Part shown: positions 7,320 through 16,229 of the stretch, piece after piece
Layout: every line of letters starts with the position of its first letter
How positions within the stretch are numbered: position 1 is the first letter of the stretch
Source of the DNA: Candidatus Kryptoniota bacterium
Lineage (GTDB): Bacteria; Bacteroidota; Ignavibacteria; Kryptoniales; JAKASW01
NCBI GenBank assembly: GCA_036567965.1
Contig: DATCTN010000007.1
Coordinates: forward strand, 175,009-239,008
Length of the DNA: 64,000 nt
Direction: 5' to 3'
The notes under the pieces: model-generated
What the model was told of the DNA's origin: nothing
The model's database searches: none
The model's input: the letters and a program-made list of their open reading frames with translations, nothing else
Position numbers and translations under genes: made by a program

Positions 7320-8552
7320 ATGGGATACCCCTCGTTCATAGCAGGACGTTTTCTGCATTCGCGTGTCCATAACAGGTTCATATCTTTCCTTACGTTCTTC
7401 GCTACTGCCGGCCTTGCTATTGGGACGATGGCGCTTCTCATCACCGTTTCCGTTCTCAACGGCTTCCAGAAAAAGATCACCGAAAATGTGTCGAGCTTTA
7501 CGTCGAATATTGAAATTCAAGGGTTCGAAGGGGTCCCGCTTCCCGATTATAAATCTGCTTTGAACAAGATCATGAAAGTAACAAACGTGAAATCTTCTTC
7601 TCCGTTTGTTTCGCATGAGGCAATGATCAGGGCAAGATCGGCGGGCGCGTCGTCTTCGACGGACGGACTCCTTCTAAAAGGGATTGATCCCGCGTACGAT
7701 AGCAGCAGTCTCCGCAACGAAGTCGTGAGTGGACGCTACAATTTGTCGCCACTCGGATCGATGAACCCGCTCATGCTTGGGTCGAAACTTGCGAGGAGAC
7801 TCGGGGTCAGTGTCGGCGATACCATGTTCGTGTTCGGGGTCGAAGGCCTGCCGTCGCCGATGAACCCGCCAAGAGTCCTGCCGTTCGTGCTGACCGGAAT
7901 TTACGAAACCGGCATGTCGGACTACGATGATATCTACGGGTACACGAACATTTCTTCCGCTGCATATCTCTTCAACCTTCGCGCGGGTGAAGTGACAGGT
8001 TATGACATAATGGTGAACGACGTCACCCAGGTGGATAACACCTCAAACAATTTGAGGAGAGCACTCGGATATCCTTTTTACCCGCGGACGATGTTTCAAA
8101 TGTACCGGAATCTCTTCGCATGGGTGGAATTGCAGAAGAAACCAATACCGATAATAATTGCGCTTATCATCATCGTGGCGACTTTTAATATAATCGGAAC
8201 ACTCCTGATGATGGTACTTGAAAAGGTCAACGCGATTGGGACGCTCATGACGCTCGGTGCTACCAGGGGAGCGATCACTCGCATATTCCTGGCCCAGGGT
8301 GCCTTCATAGGTATTCTCGGAACATCCGTCGGCGCGATCATGGCATACGTGCTGCTGGAGCTGCAGAAGAAGTACGAGTTGATCAGGATACCCGGAGATG
8401 TCTATTTCATGAACACGGTGCCGGTGTCAGTGCACGCCGGAGATTTCATTCTCATCGGTGGTACAGCTTTCATTCTCTCGCTTCTTGCGTCTTATCTCCC
8501 GGCAAAGGCGGCATCATCTCTCGACCCTCTCGAATCGGTGAGGTTTCATTAA
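7320..8552 (+). CDS. LolC/LolE-type lipoprotein-releasing permease, first copy
   Basis: A 410-residue FtsX/MacB-like permease: one N-terminal helix (about residues 20-48), a large periplasmic domain (about 50-265) and three C-terminal helices (about 275-405) ending in the family's YLPAKAASSLDPLESVRFH. Together with the next two genes it forms an ABC transporter that draws lipoproteins out of the inner membrane for delivery to LolA and the outer membrane. Two different permeases occur, so the complex should be a LolCE heterodimer. It is coupled to prfB (3-base gap) and to the second permease (TAATG overlap). Confidence 0.9.
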   Translation: MGYPSFIAGRFLHSRVHNRFISFLTFFATAGLAIGTMALLITVSVLNGFQKKITENVSSFTSNIEIQGFEGVPLPDYKSALNKIMKVTNVKSSSPFVSHEAMIRARSAGASSSTDGLLLKGIDPAYDSSSLRNEVVSGRYNLSPLGSMNPLMLGSKLARRLGVSVGDTMFVFGVEGLPSPMNPPRVLPFVLTGIYETGMSDYDDIYGYTNISSAAYLFNLRAGEVTGYDIMVNDVTQVDNTSNNLRRALGYPFYPRTMFQMYRNLFAWVELQKKPIPIIIALIIIVATFNIIGTLLMMVLEKVNAIGTLMTLGATRGAITRIFLAQGAFIGILGTSVGAIMAYVLLELQKKYELIRIPGDVYFMNTVPVSVHAGDFILIGGTAFILSLLASYLPAKAASSLDPLESVRFH

Positions 8553-9790
8553 TGTCGTATTCAAGTTTCATAGCGTTCAGATACCTCAAGTCCAAACGAA
8601 AAGTCGCATCAGTTTCGATCATCTCGCTTATATCTCTGATAGGAGTGATCGTCGGGACCGCGGCGCTGATTGTTGTCATATCCGTATTCAACGGTTTTCA
8701 GGAAATTGTCACAAATATTTTGATAAATTTCGATCCGCACGTTCGCGTTACTTCGATGTCGGGAGAATACCTGTCAGATCCTCAAATCACGCTCGCGAAA
8801 GTTGAGCAGCTCCCGGAGGTCAAGAATGCCACGATGTTTCTCAGCGGAAAGGCAATGATCGTATCGGGCGGAGTAAATAGGGCAGTGAACATAGAAGGCA
8901 TAGTGCCCTCGGAACACGATCGCGTCTCGAGCTTGTCAAAATCCGTGGCGCTGGGTCAATTCCTGGATCCGTCTCGAGACGACCAGATTCTAATCGGCCT
9001 CTCCCTCGCCGACGTACTCGGCGCTGTCGTCGGTGACACAGTCGCAATAATTAGTCCCGCAGGAATTGAACGGAGCCTTACACAGTTCTTCGAACCGAAA
9101 GTGGTGAAATACGTCGTCGTCGGGATTTACCAGTCTGAGAACAAGGATTATGATGCTTACTATGCCTACATGAATCTTGCTTCCGCTCAGCAACTCTTCG
9201 CATCGCCCGGTGCCGAGGCTTCTGTCGGAATGGTAAACGGAATTGATGTCCGACTCTGGGATATCGGGAGGTCGGCTGAAGTGAAAGCGAAGCTTCAAGA
9301 CAGTCTGAGCGGCGTGAAAGTCGAAACCTGGTTCGATCTGCACAAGGATCTCTACAGGATGATGGAGATCGAGAGGATAGTTGCGTTCATCGTTCTGTCC
9401 CTGATCGTCCTCATCGCGGCATTCAATATCCTCGGCTCACTCACAATGACAGTGATAGAGAAGAGACGTGAGATTGGCGCACTAAAGGCTATGGGGGCCA
9501 CTCCTATCGGGATTATGAAGGTGTACTTGATAGAAGGTACGTCGGTGGGCATAATTGGAAGTGTGATTGGACTGGTCCTCGGATATGCCGTCGATGAAGC
9601 TCAGATAAAATTTCAACTCTTCAAACTTGATACGAGCGTTTATATCATTCCCGCTATTCCGATATCGATGCACCTTATGGATTTTATCATCGTGGGTTTG
9701 ACCGCAGTTATAATTTGTTCGCTCGCGGCTTTGTATCCTGCTCGACGTGCCGCAGCAATCGATCCGGCAGAAGCAGTGAGATGGGAGTAA
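8552..9790 (+). CDS. LolC/LolE-type lipoprotein-releasing permease, second copy
   Basis: A 412-residue paralogue of the gene before it, with the same layout: N-terminal helix (about residues 23-50), periplasmic domain, then FtsX-like helices from about residue 275 that include EKRREIGALKAMGA, the coupling-helix signature of the family, and a C-terminal end YPARRAAAIDPAEAVRWE. It makes the other half of the membrane part of the Lol transporter. The ATG overlaps the preceding stop by one base. The ATPase gene follows after 6 bases. Confidence 0.9.
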   Translation: MSYSSFIAFRYLKSKRKVASVSIISLISLIGVIVGTAALIVVISVFNGFQEIVTNILINFDPHVRVTSMSGEYLSDPQITLAKVEQLPEVKNATMFLSGKAMIVSGGVNRAVNIEGIVPSEHDRVSSLSKSVALGQFLDPSRDDQILIGLSLADVLGAVVGDTVAIISPAGIERSLTQFFEPKVVKYVVVGIYQSENKDYDAYYAYMNLASAQQLFASPGAEASVGMVNGIDVRLWDIGRSAEVKAKLQDSLSGVKVETWFDLHKDLYRMMEIERIVAFIVLSLIVLIAAFNILGSLTMTVIEKRREIGALKAMGATPIGIMKVYLIEGTSVGIIGSVIGLVLGYAVDEAQIKFQLFKLDTSVYIIPAIPISMHLMDFIIVGLTAVIICSLAALYPARRAAAIDPAEAVRWE

Positions 9791-9796
9791 TAGACT

Positions 9797-10474
9797 TTGG
9801 CTAAGAGAGTCCTTGAAGGATCTGAAATTCACAAAAGTTATTTCATCGGGAGGAGCGAACTTAAAGTGCTCAAGGGCATCTCGCTCGATATGAGGGAAGG
9901 CGAGATTGCTGCGATCGTCGGTGTCTCCGGAGCGGGAAAGAGTACGCTCCTGCACATCCTCGGGACGCTTGACCGCCCAACCTCCGGCACCGTGAGTTAC
10001 GACGGCAAGGACGTGTTCAGCATGAGAGACGATCGACTTGCACGTTTTCGCAATCTGAAGATCGGATTTGTTTTCCAGTTTCATCATCTCCTTCCGGAAT
10101 TCACGGCTCTTGAGAACGTTTCGATGCCCGGGCTGATTGCCGGGAAGAAAATGTCCGAGGTGAAGAAGAGCGCGGCAAAATTACTCGATGAAGTCGGCCT
10201 GGGTGAACGCTTGGAGCACCGGCCGTCGGAGCTGAGCGGCGGCGAACAACAAAGGGTTGCCGTGGCAAGAGCCCTTGTAAACTCTCCGCAGGTCGTTCTT
10301 GCGGACGAGCCATCTGGAAATCTCGACATGGTAAACGCCGAATCCCTCCACGAATTAATCAGCCGTATATGTAAGAGCCATGGAACAACATTTGTCATCG
10401 CGACGCACAACGAGCACCTGACGAAGCTGGCGAACAGAGTTCTCAAGATCCAGGATGGCATGCTGACGTCATGA
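9797..10474 (+). CDS. lolD: LolD-type ABC transporter ATPase
   Basis: A 225-residue ATPase of the LolD/MacB group. Walker A is GVSGAGKSTLLH (residues 41-52), the ABC signature LSGGEQQRVAVARAL (about 140-154), Walker B VVLADEPSGNLD (about 161-172) and the switch His is in IATHNE. It powers lipoprotein release by the two permeases just upstream. Translation begins at TTG, 6 bases after the permease stop. This closes the prfB-lolC-lolE-lolD unit; a tRNA with its own promoter follows. Confidence 0.92.
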   Translation: MAKRVLEGSEIHKSYFIGRSELKVLKGISLDMREGEIAAIVGVSGAGKSTLLHILGTLDRPTSGTVSYDGKDVFSMRDDRLARFRNLKIGFVFQFHHLLPEFTALENVSMPGLIAGKKMSEVKKSAAKLLDEVGLGERLEHRPSELSGGEQQRVAVARALVNSPQVVLADEPSGNLDMVNAESLHELISRICKSHGTTFVIATHNEHLTKLANRVLKIQDGMLTS

Positions 10475-10483
10475 CCGGCACAA

Positions 10484-10514
10484 TTGTTTCATGTTTGCCT
10501 TCTCCTTAACTTCT
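10484..10514 (+). promoter_or_regulatory. tRNA-Arg promoter
   Basis: TTG at 10484-10486, 20-base spacer, TAACTTCT at 10507-10514. The tRNA begins 5 bases after the second element, which fixes the expected distance from promoter to transcription start in this genome. Confidence 0.75.
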
Positions 10515-10518
10515 AGAA

Positions 10519-10592
10519 GGGCACGTAGCTCAATTGGACAGAGCGTTGGCCTCCGGAGCCAAAGGTTGTGGGTTCGAGTCCCACCGTGCTCA
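10519..10592 (+). tRNA. tRNA-Arg (anticodon CCG)
   Basis: A 74-base cloverleaf: acceptor arms GGGCACG and CGTGCTC (one G-T pair), D stem GCTC/GAGC, anticodon stem TTGGC/GCCAA with loop CTCCGGA (anticodon CCG, reading CGG), a 5-base variable loop and T arm GTGGG-TTCGAGT-CCCAC. The discriminator base is A. CCA is not encoded; CGG follows instead, so the CCA end must be added by the tRNA nucleotidyltransferase. No mRNA gene shares the unit. Confidence 0.96.
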
Positions 10593-10710
10593 CGGTGACA
10601 TAAGCTGCTACTTGCAGAATTTACGTTGAGTAAGAAAATTGCAAATGTTATTCGTGGCGTCCGTTGGCGGAGGGGCAAATCAAATCTATGGGTGAAGTTT
10701 TTTGATCATT

Positions 10711-10749
10711 GTTAACAGAGTTAACGCGTGGGCTCCAGCATGTTTGGAG
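10711..10749 (+). repeat. Paired GTTAAC palindromes and a short hairpin upstream of the zinc-ribbon gene
   Basis: GTTAAC occurs twice with 3 bases between (10711-10716 and 10720-10725); each copy is its own reverse complement, so the pair is a larger inverted repeat. A hairpin with arms CTCCA and TGGAG follows (10733-10749). This may be a regulator site or an mRNA structure. The region 10593-10795 otherwise holds no gene or clear promoter. Confidence 0.4.
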
Positions 10750-10795
10750 TCGAGCAAACCGTACGCGGCTGTTGCTGCCCGGATCGAGACGACTT

Positions 10796-11065
10796 ATGAA
10801 ATTCGGTAAATGTCCCGATTGCCTCGCGACGGCAAGGCTTCAGTCGGACTATCCGAGTTCTTTCCTTACTTCTTTTCTCAAATCGATCGGTCTCATCAGA
10901 ATCAAGAGATGCTCGAACTGCAACGCTGAGGTCTTTGTCGTAATTGGACTGTTCACAACTTCTCGCAAAAGGTTCAAGGTCATCGGTAATCGCATTTTTT
11001 GGTCGGCGTTCATCCTCTGGCTCTTGATAGTAGGTTATGTAGTCATTGAGGCAATGGTAAAGTAG
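10796..11065 (+). CDS. Zinc-ribbon protein with C-terminal membrane helix
   Basis: An 89-residue protein. Two CxxC knuckles (CPDC at residues 6-9 and CSNC at about 42-45) should bind one zinc. A hydrophobic stretch at about residues 68-85 would anchor it in the membrane, with the ribbon in the cytoplasm. No specific family or function is recognised. The ATG at 10796 directly before the zinc ribbon is preferred; the frame is open further upstream to 10709, but that part shows no protein-like character and includes palindromes. Confidence 0.6.
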   Translation: MKFGKCPDCLATARLQSDYPSSFLTSFLKSIGLIRIKRCSNCNAEVFVVIGLFTTSRKRFKVIGNRIFWSAFILWLLIVGYVVIEAMVK

Positions 11066-11148
11066 GAGCGGGCACTTTCCGGCCCGGACATGTGGATCTT
11101 CAGCCGGTCGTCCTCCCGTGCGACATGAGTGCTGTCGCTCATCGTTCC

Positions 11149-11179
11149 TTCCATCAGTCGACGCGCTTCCATATATTTT
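11149..11179 (+). promoter_or_regulatory. Probable promoter of the patatin-like gene
   Basis: TTC (instead of TTG) at 11149-11151, 20-base spacer, TATATTTT at 11172-11179. The start would be near 11183, downstream of a possible GTG at 11118, so it supports the ATG at 11211 as the start of translation. Confidence 0.5.
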
Positions 11180-11210
11180 AGATTGTTATGAAGAGCAATT
11201 GGTCTGTGTC

Positions 11211-13805
11211 ATGAGGAGAATAATAGCCGGGTGGAGGTGGGTGCTACTTCTGCTCCTGGCAGCTTTATCCGGCACCGCTCCGGGCCAGGAAGGAGCGATG
11301 AGGATTGCGGGCAAATATTTTGTCCGACTGGAAAAAATTCGCCCGCGAGTTGCTCTTGTCCTTTCGGGTGGAGGATCGCGCGGAATCTCGCAGGTGGGCG
11401 TTCTTGAAGCCCTGGAGGAAGCTCATATCCCGGTTGACGTAATAGTGGGCACAAGCATGGGAAGCATTATCGGGGGATTATACGCGTCCGGTTATAGTGC
11501 CGATCAGCTTGACTCCATCGCCGTCTCGCAGAACTGGAACGAACTGCTCGCTCTATCAGATGCCGTGAACCGAAGCAATTTGTTCCTGCAGCAGAAATTG
11601 GAGGAAGAGCAGAGCTTTCTCGTTATAAGACTAAACGGCTTCACTCCGGTTCTGCCGTCTGCCCTGGTCAGCGGGCAAAGACTCACCACCTTGCTCACTC
11701 AACTTGTTTTGAACGCGCCGTATCGGGTCATTCGAACTTTTGATGATTTGAAAATACCATTCAGGTCGGTCGCGACCGATATGGTTTCCGGCAAACGGAT
11801 TGTTATTTCGAACGGTGATCTCGCCCAGGCTATGAGAGCAAGCTCTACTGTCCCGGTGGTTTTCACACCAATCTATTCCGACTCTCTCCAGCTCGTTGAC
11901 GGCGGACTCATTTCAAACATTCCGGTCGATGTCGCCAGGGATCTCAAGGTGGACATAGTCATCGCCGTGAATACTACAAGTCCACTGCGTTCTGTAACGA
12001 ATATCGAAACTCCCTGGGATGCCTTGGATCAGGTCACGAGTATTATGATGCAGCTTTCAAACAAACTTCAGTTGGAGAAAGCCGACATCGTGATCACGCC
12101 TTCTCTCCAACGGCACATGGCTTCAGATTTTTCAGGACTTGACTCGCTGATTTACGACGGAAAAATCGCAACCGAAGAAGAAATGTCGAGGATCGATTCA
12201 CTATATGAGGCCGCGGCATTGCGTCTGAAAGAAGATCCGTTGGCCAGAATTAGGCAAAATTCAAATGCGGCCACCTCGCCGTTTCAGGTTGACGACACTA
12301 TTCAGCCGATCAAGCCTTATATGTATAATTCGCTCCTGCAGATTTCAGATGTCAATTTCTTTGGGGCCGAACGAATTCCGGACTCCATCCTGATCAAGCC
12401 GTTTACAGATTTGCTCGGCCACTTTGTAACGCCCAAACAGATTGACGACGCGTGCGAGAACCTTATACGCGTCTATCGCGACAACGATTTCGGGATGGCG
12501 CGATTGCTCGATGTCAGGTATGATTCGACCGCGGCTGTCCTGAATGTCGACCTGGATGAAGGAGATATCCAAGACATTTCGCTTCGAGGAAACGATGTGG
12601 CCAGACCCTTTCTTATCGAACGTGAATTTCCGCTGGCGAAAGAAAATATTTTCCTGACGAGCAGAGCTATCCAGGGCATCAACAATATTTACAGTACAAA
12701 CCTGTTCAGCCAGGTGCTCCTCTCGACCAGGTTCGACCCCTCACCGAATCTCACCATCGATGTCACCGAGAAGAGCTCGCGCCTCCTCAGGCTCGGCCTT
12801 AGGGTGGACAACGAGCGGAACGGCCAGCTTTATGCCTCTGTCTCTGACGAGGATTTGTTTGGCTCCGGTACCCGGGCCGGCATTTCACTCTCCGGCGGAT
12901 TGAGAGACAGACTCGCCGAAGCTTCCATCGGGACGACCAGGATACTGAACACCGAGCTGACGTACGACCTTAACGCATATACCGGATTCAGAAATGTCTA
13001 CAGCTATTCGGACCAGCCCGTGCCCGGTGAACCCACTCTTTGGAATCTCACTACGGACGGCGAGTATCGGATGATAAGATACGGATACGAATTCTCCATC
13101 GGAACACAAATCCGGAGATTCGGCACAGTCAACGCGACTTTAGGTTACGGCTGGGACAGGTTGAAGCCGCTAAGGACTTACACCGAGAGTTATTCGGATC
13201 GAATCGTGTCGCTCAAACTTGGCTCCAACGTGGACACTCGCGACCATGCGGGATTCCCTAGCTCGGGAATTCTGAGCAACGTTTACTTTGAAACCGCCTT
13301 GAAAGGACTGAGCAGCCAAATTTCGTTTACCAAGATCTTCTTCAATTATCAGACGTACCACACTCTCTTTTCGACGGTCACTCTTGGGCAACATTATGAA
13401 TTCGGCTTCGGTGATGCATCGCTCCCTGTCACACGCCAGTTCAGTCTTGGCGGGGAGGATCTCTTTTACGGTCTGCGTGACGACGCACTTCGCGGAAAGC
13501 AAATCTTTCTCGCAAGTTTCGAGCTCAGGACCAAACTCCCGGTCAAGCTTTTCTTCGACACTTATCTTTCCGGTCGATTCGACATCGGAGACGTTTGGGT
13601 GCAACAGCAGAACATAATTCTCAAGACCCTCAAGCAGGGAATTGGCGGATCGCTCGGGTTCGATACGCCTATCGGTCCGGTCGAATTCAGCGCGGGAAAA
13701 GGTTTCTATCCCGGAAGAGATCCGAAAATTCAAACATTGTCAACACCGTGGATATTCTATTTCAGAATCGGAGTGGAGCTCCCCGCGATTTCACTCTTCC
13801 CCTGA
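11211..13805 (+). CDS. Secreted patatin-like phospholipase fused to a BamA-type outer-membrane barrel
   Basis: An 864-residue protein. After a signal peptide (residues 1-25, ending near GTAPGQ) comes a patatin domain (about 45-240) with oxyanion loop GGGSRG, nucleophile motif GTSMG and the catalytic DGG; this is a lipid acyl hydrolase of the RssA/PlpD kind. A POTRA-like segment (about 395-480) and a C-terminal 16-strand surface-antigen barrel follow (about 500-864). PlpD-type (type Vd) proteins have this order: the barrel sits in the outer membrane and the patatin domain is passed through or kept in the periplasm. The gene stands alone. Confidence 0.9.
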   Translation: MRRIIAGWRWVLLLLLAALSGTAPGQEGAMRIAGKYFVRLEKIRPRVALVLSGGGSRGISQVGVLEALEEAHIPVDVIVGTSMGSIIGGLYASGYSADQLDSIAVSQNWNELLALSDAVNRSNLFLQQKLEEEQSFLVIRLNGFTPVLPSALVSGQRLTTLLTQLVLNAPYRVIRTFDDLKIPFRSVATDMVSGKRIVISNGDLAQAMRASSTVPVVFTPIYSDSLQLVDGGLISNIPVDVARDLKVDIVIAVNTTSPLRSVTNIETPWDALDQVTSIMMQLSNKLQLEKADIVITPSLQRHMASDFSGLDSLIYDGKIATEEEMSRIDSLYEAAALRLKEDPLARIRQNSNAATSPFQVDDTIQPIKPYMYNSLLQISDVNFFGAERIPDSILIKPFTDLLGHFVTPKQIDDACENLIRVYRDNDFGMARLLDVRYDSTAAVLNVDLDEGDIQDISLRGNDVARPFLIEREFPLAKENIFLTSRAIQGINNIYSTNLFSQVLLSTRFDPSPNLTIDVTEKSSRLLRLGLRVDNERNGQLYASVSDEDLFGSGTRAGISLSGGLRDRLAEASIGTTRILNTELTYDLNAYTGFRNVYSYSDQPVPGEPTLWNLTTDGEYRMIRYGYEFSIGTQIRRFGTVNATLGYGWDRLKPLRTYTESYSDRIVSLKLGSNVDTRDHAGFPSSGILSNVYFETALKGLSSQISFTKIFFNYQTYHTLFSTVTLGQHYEFGFGDASLPVTRQFSLGGEDLFYGLRDDALRGKQIFLASFELRTKLPVKLFFDTYLSGRFDIGDVWVQQQNIILKTLKQGIGGSLGFDTPIGPVEFSAGKGFYPGRDPKIQTLSTPWIFYFRIGVELPAISLFP

Positions 13806-13841
13806 GTGGGGAAGGGGGAGTCAGGGACCAACGGCGCATAA

Positions 13842-13872
13842 TTGATTACCTGACATGCGCAATGTAATTTTG
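13842..13872 (+). promoter_or_regulatory. Enolase promoter
   Basis: TTG at 13842-13844, 20-base spacer, TAATTTTG at 13865-13872, the closest match here to the Bacteroidota consensus TAnnTTTG. The predicted leader of about 27 bases includes GGAG, 8 bases before the eno ATG. Confidence 0.75.
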
Positions 13873-13902
13873 TAGACAAAATATTTCAAACATGGAGAAA
13901 AA

Positions 13903-15204
13903 ATGAAAATCAAATCACTGGATGCACTCGAAATTCTTGACTCAAGAGGCAATCCCACAGTAGAAGTCGACCTGGTTCTTGAAGACGGGACACACTCGCG
14001 CGCGATGGTGCCGAGCGGGGCTTCAACGGGCGAGAAAGAAGCAACAGAACTTCGCGATGGGGACAAAAAGCGTTATGGCGGGAAGGGCGTAAAGAAAGCT
14101 GTAGAAAATGTCATAAAGAAAATTGCGCCCGATGTCACCAAAAGAAATTTTGATTCTCAGCGGGAGCTTGATTATTCCATGATAGAATTGGATGGGACCC
14201 CGAATAAATCGGCTCTCGGCGCAAACGCGATTCTCGGAGTTTCAATGGCTTACGTCAGAGCGTGCGCGGACAGCGCCGGTGTGCCGCTCTATGAGTTTAT
14301 CGGTGGAGTGAACGCCAATCTGCTTCCGGTTCCCTGCATGAACATAATCAACGGCGGGAAACACGCGGACAACAACGTCGATTTCCAGGAATTCATGATC
14401 GCCCCGCATAACGCCCCGTCGTTCGCCGAATCTATCCGCATGGGCGCTGAAGTGTTTCATAGCCTGCAGTCCGTCTTGAAATCGAAAGGTCTCAGCACTG
14501 GCGTAGGAGATGAAGGCGGCTTCGCTCCTGACCTCAAATCGAACGACGAAGCTGTGGAGGTGATACTGGAGGCGATAACGAAAGCGGGATACAAGCCCGG
14601 AAAAGATGTGAGCATCTGTCTCGACCCTGCTACCAGCGAAATGTGGGTCGACGACTCGACTCGTCGAGACAGCGGAAAGTATTTGTTCTTCAAGAGCTCC
14701 AAGACGCGCAAATCCAGCGACGAAATGGTAAAACTCTGGGAAAGCTGGACGAAGCAATACCCTATCGTGCTGATAGAGGATGGACTCGCTGAGAACGACT
14801 GGGAAGGCTGGAGCAATCTCACTAAAGTCCTGGGCAGTAAAATAGAACTCGTCGGCGACGATCTCTTCTGCACAAACAAGTCAATTCTCGCGAAAGGAAT
14901 CGAGAAGGGAATCGCGAACTCGATATTGATTAAGCTGAACCAGATCGGGACCGTAACCGAAACCCTGGAAACGATCGAGCTGGCATACAAGAACGGCTAT
15001 CGCGCATTCGTATCACACCGGAGCGGGGAGACAGTCGATACCATTATCTCTGACCTTACCGTCGCCGTAAACGCCGGTCACTTGAAAACAGGAAGCGCGT
15101 CTCGTGGTGAAAGGGTTGAGAAATTCAATCAGCTCATGAGGATCGAGAAACAGCTTGGAAAGGCTTCAAGGTTTGCGGGGAAGAAGGCTTTCAAGAACGC
15201 CTGA
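13903..15204 (+). CDS. eno: Enolase
   Basis: A 433-residue enolase, which interconverts 2-phosphoglycerate and phosphoenolpyruvate in the cytosol. Length is typical. Seen are the N-terminal [12 protein letters not shown], the loop [23 protein letters not shown], the metal ligands in DPATSEM-, LIEDGL- and [10 protein letters not shown], the catalytic lysine in [10 protein letters not shown] and the SHRSGET signature. It has its own promoter, a Shine-Dalgarno sequence (GGAGA) and a strong terminator, so it is a single-gene unit. Confidence 0.97.
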   Translation: MKIKSLDALEILDSRGNPTVEVDLVLEDGTHSRAMVPSGASTGEKEATELRDGDKKRYGGKGVKKAVENVIKKIAPDVTKRNFDSQRELDYSMIELDGTPNKSALGANAILGVSMAYVRACADSAGVPLYEFIGGVNANLLPVPCMNIINGGKHADNNVDFQEFMIAPHNAPSFAESIRMGAEVFHSLQSVLKSKGLSTGVGDEGGFAPDLKSNDEAVEVILEAITKAGYKPGKDVSICLDPATSEMWVDDSTRRDSGKYLFFKSSKTRKSSDEMVKLWESWTKQYPIVLIEDGLAENDWEGWSNLTKVLGSKIELVGDDLFCTNKSILAKGIEKGIANSILIKLNQIGTVTETLETIELAYKNGYRAFVSHRSGETVDTIISDLTVAVNAGHLKTGSASRGERVEKFNQLMRIEKQLGKASRFAGKKAFKNA

Positions 15205-15228
15205 TCATGTAAAAGCTTCATCATGCTT

Positions 15229-15260
15229 AAAGCCGGATCGCAATCGGTCCGGCTTTTCTT
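15229..15260 (+). terminator. Rho-independent terminator after eno
   Basis: A 9-bp stem AAAGCCGGA/TCCGGCTTT with a 10-base loop, followed by TCTTTT. It lies between eno and the convergent PAP2 gene. Confidence 0.85.
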
Positions 15261-15302
15261 TTGGATCGATGGATTGCGACGACACGTCTCGAGGAAGCGG
15301 GA

Positions 15303-16229
15303 TCAATTGACTTCAGGAAACTCGCTGCCTCGTTTTCTTTCAAGCTTTGATCTGAGCCATCCACCGGTGGACAGGACGAGAATCGCAAACAACACGCCTG
15401 CAATGACATCAACGGCGTAATGATATCTCATATAGACGGTCGCGAAAATCAGGCCGGCCCCGAGTGGTATGATTACCATCGCCGACTTTGCGCGGTATTT
15501 GATAGCGGCAGCAATCGTAATTATCGTCATCTCAGTGTGGCCGCTCGGGAAGCAATCGCGCTGCGCATGGACCGCCGCCTCTGCAACATTCCTGATAGAT
15601 TCGCCTGAGTTGATGACGTCCCTCAAGAAATGTGTAATGACCAGTCCCGGCAACTCCGCGTCCAGGTTCGAGAAATCGTGGAGTGTGAAACGCGGTCCAA
15701 TCGCGGGAACAAGAAAATAACCGACGTAAGATGTATAGAAGCCGTACATAAGCACGAATAAGAAAAAGATGAATCCTTCTTCATTGCGGTCTCTTAAAAG
15801 ATCGAACCCGAGAATTACCCACATAAGGTAGAAGCTGCTGTAACAGATCTGCAGGAACTCTGTAAGCCCGGGAGTTGCGATACGATCCAGATAAGCTGTG
15901 GGGTCAGTCCCGAAAATTGTCTTGTCGAGTCCAATCAGTAGATAATCCAGATCGTGTGGGTTGATCGGATGAACCATTAAGTACAATTCCTTGAAAGTCA
16001 GAAAGATCAGGGGAAGGGAATACCACTGAACTATGAATCTCACAATTGAGTTGTGATGCGTGGCGTCATAATCAACGATTGCAATTATCGCTACCCCCAC
16101 AGTGATATTAGCAAGCACTATTGCCAGAAACATTTCGATCCGCGCGTGGAATATGATCGCCACGATAGAAATTCCGGCTAATCCGATCAGGTTTAACTTA
16201 TCGAGCGAGCGCAATTCAGATAATTTCAA
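15303..16229 (-). CDS. PAP2-family membrane phosphatase
   Basis: A 308-residue membrane protein of the PAP2/lipid phosphatase family. The catalytic motif 2 is clear as CFPSGHTEM (PSGH), and motif 3 reads R-Y-H-Y-A-V-D about 40 residues later; six or more hydrophobic segments precede and surround them. It may dephosphorylate phosphatidic acid, undecaprenyl pyrophosphate or inositol-phosphoryl lipids; the substrate cannot be told. No ATG fits the start; a TTG at 16229 overlaps the end of rsmA by 14 bases and is preferred. It is the last gene of the AsmA-rsmA-PAP2 unit. Confidence 0.82.
   Translation of the reverse strand: MKLSELRSLDKLNLIGLAGISIVAIIFHARIEMFLAIVLANITVGVAIIAIVDYDATHHNSIVRFIVQWYSLPLIFLTFKELYLMVHPINPHDLDYLLIGLDKTIFGTDPTAYLDRIATPGLTEFLQICYSSFYLMWVILGFDLLRDRNEEGFIFFLFVLMYGFYTSYVGYFLVPAIGPRFTLHDFSNLDAELPGLVITHFLRDVINSGESIRNVAEAAVHAQRDCFPSGHTEMTIITIAAAIKYRAKSAMVIIPLGAGLIFATVYMRYHYAVDVIAGVLFAILVLSTGGWLRSKLERKRGSEFPEVN

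Noticed and set aside
11069-11086. Terminator after the zinc-ribbon gene (CGGGC/GCCCG)
   Set aside because: The stem is only 5 bp and no T run follows.
11118-11210. N-terminal extension of the patatin-like protein
   Set aside because: It lies partly upstream of the predicted transcription start, and the signal peptide begins at 11211.
15223-15420. Plus-strand frame after eno
   Set aside because: It covers the eno terminator and the end of the PAP2 gene on the other strand.
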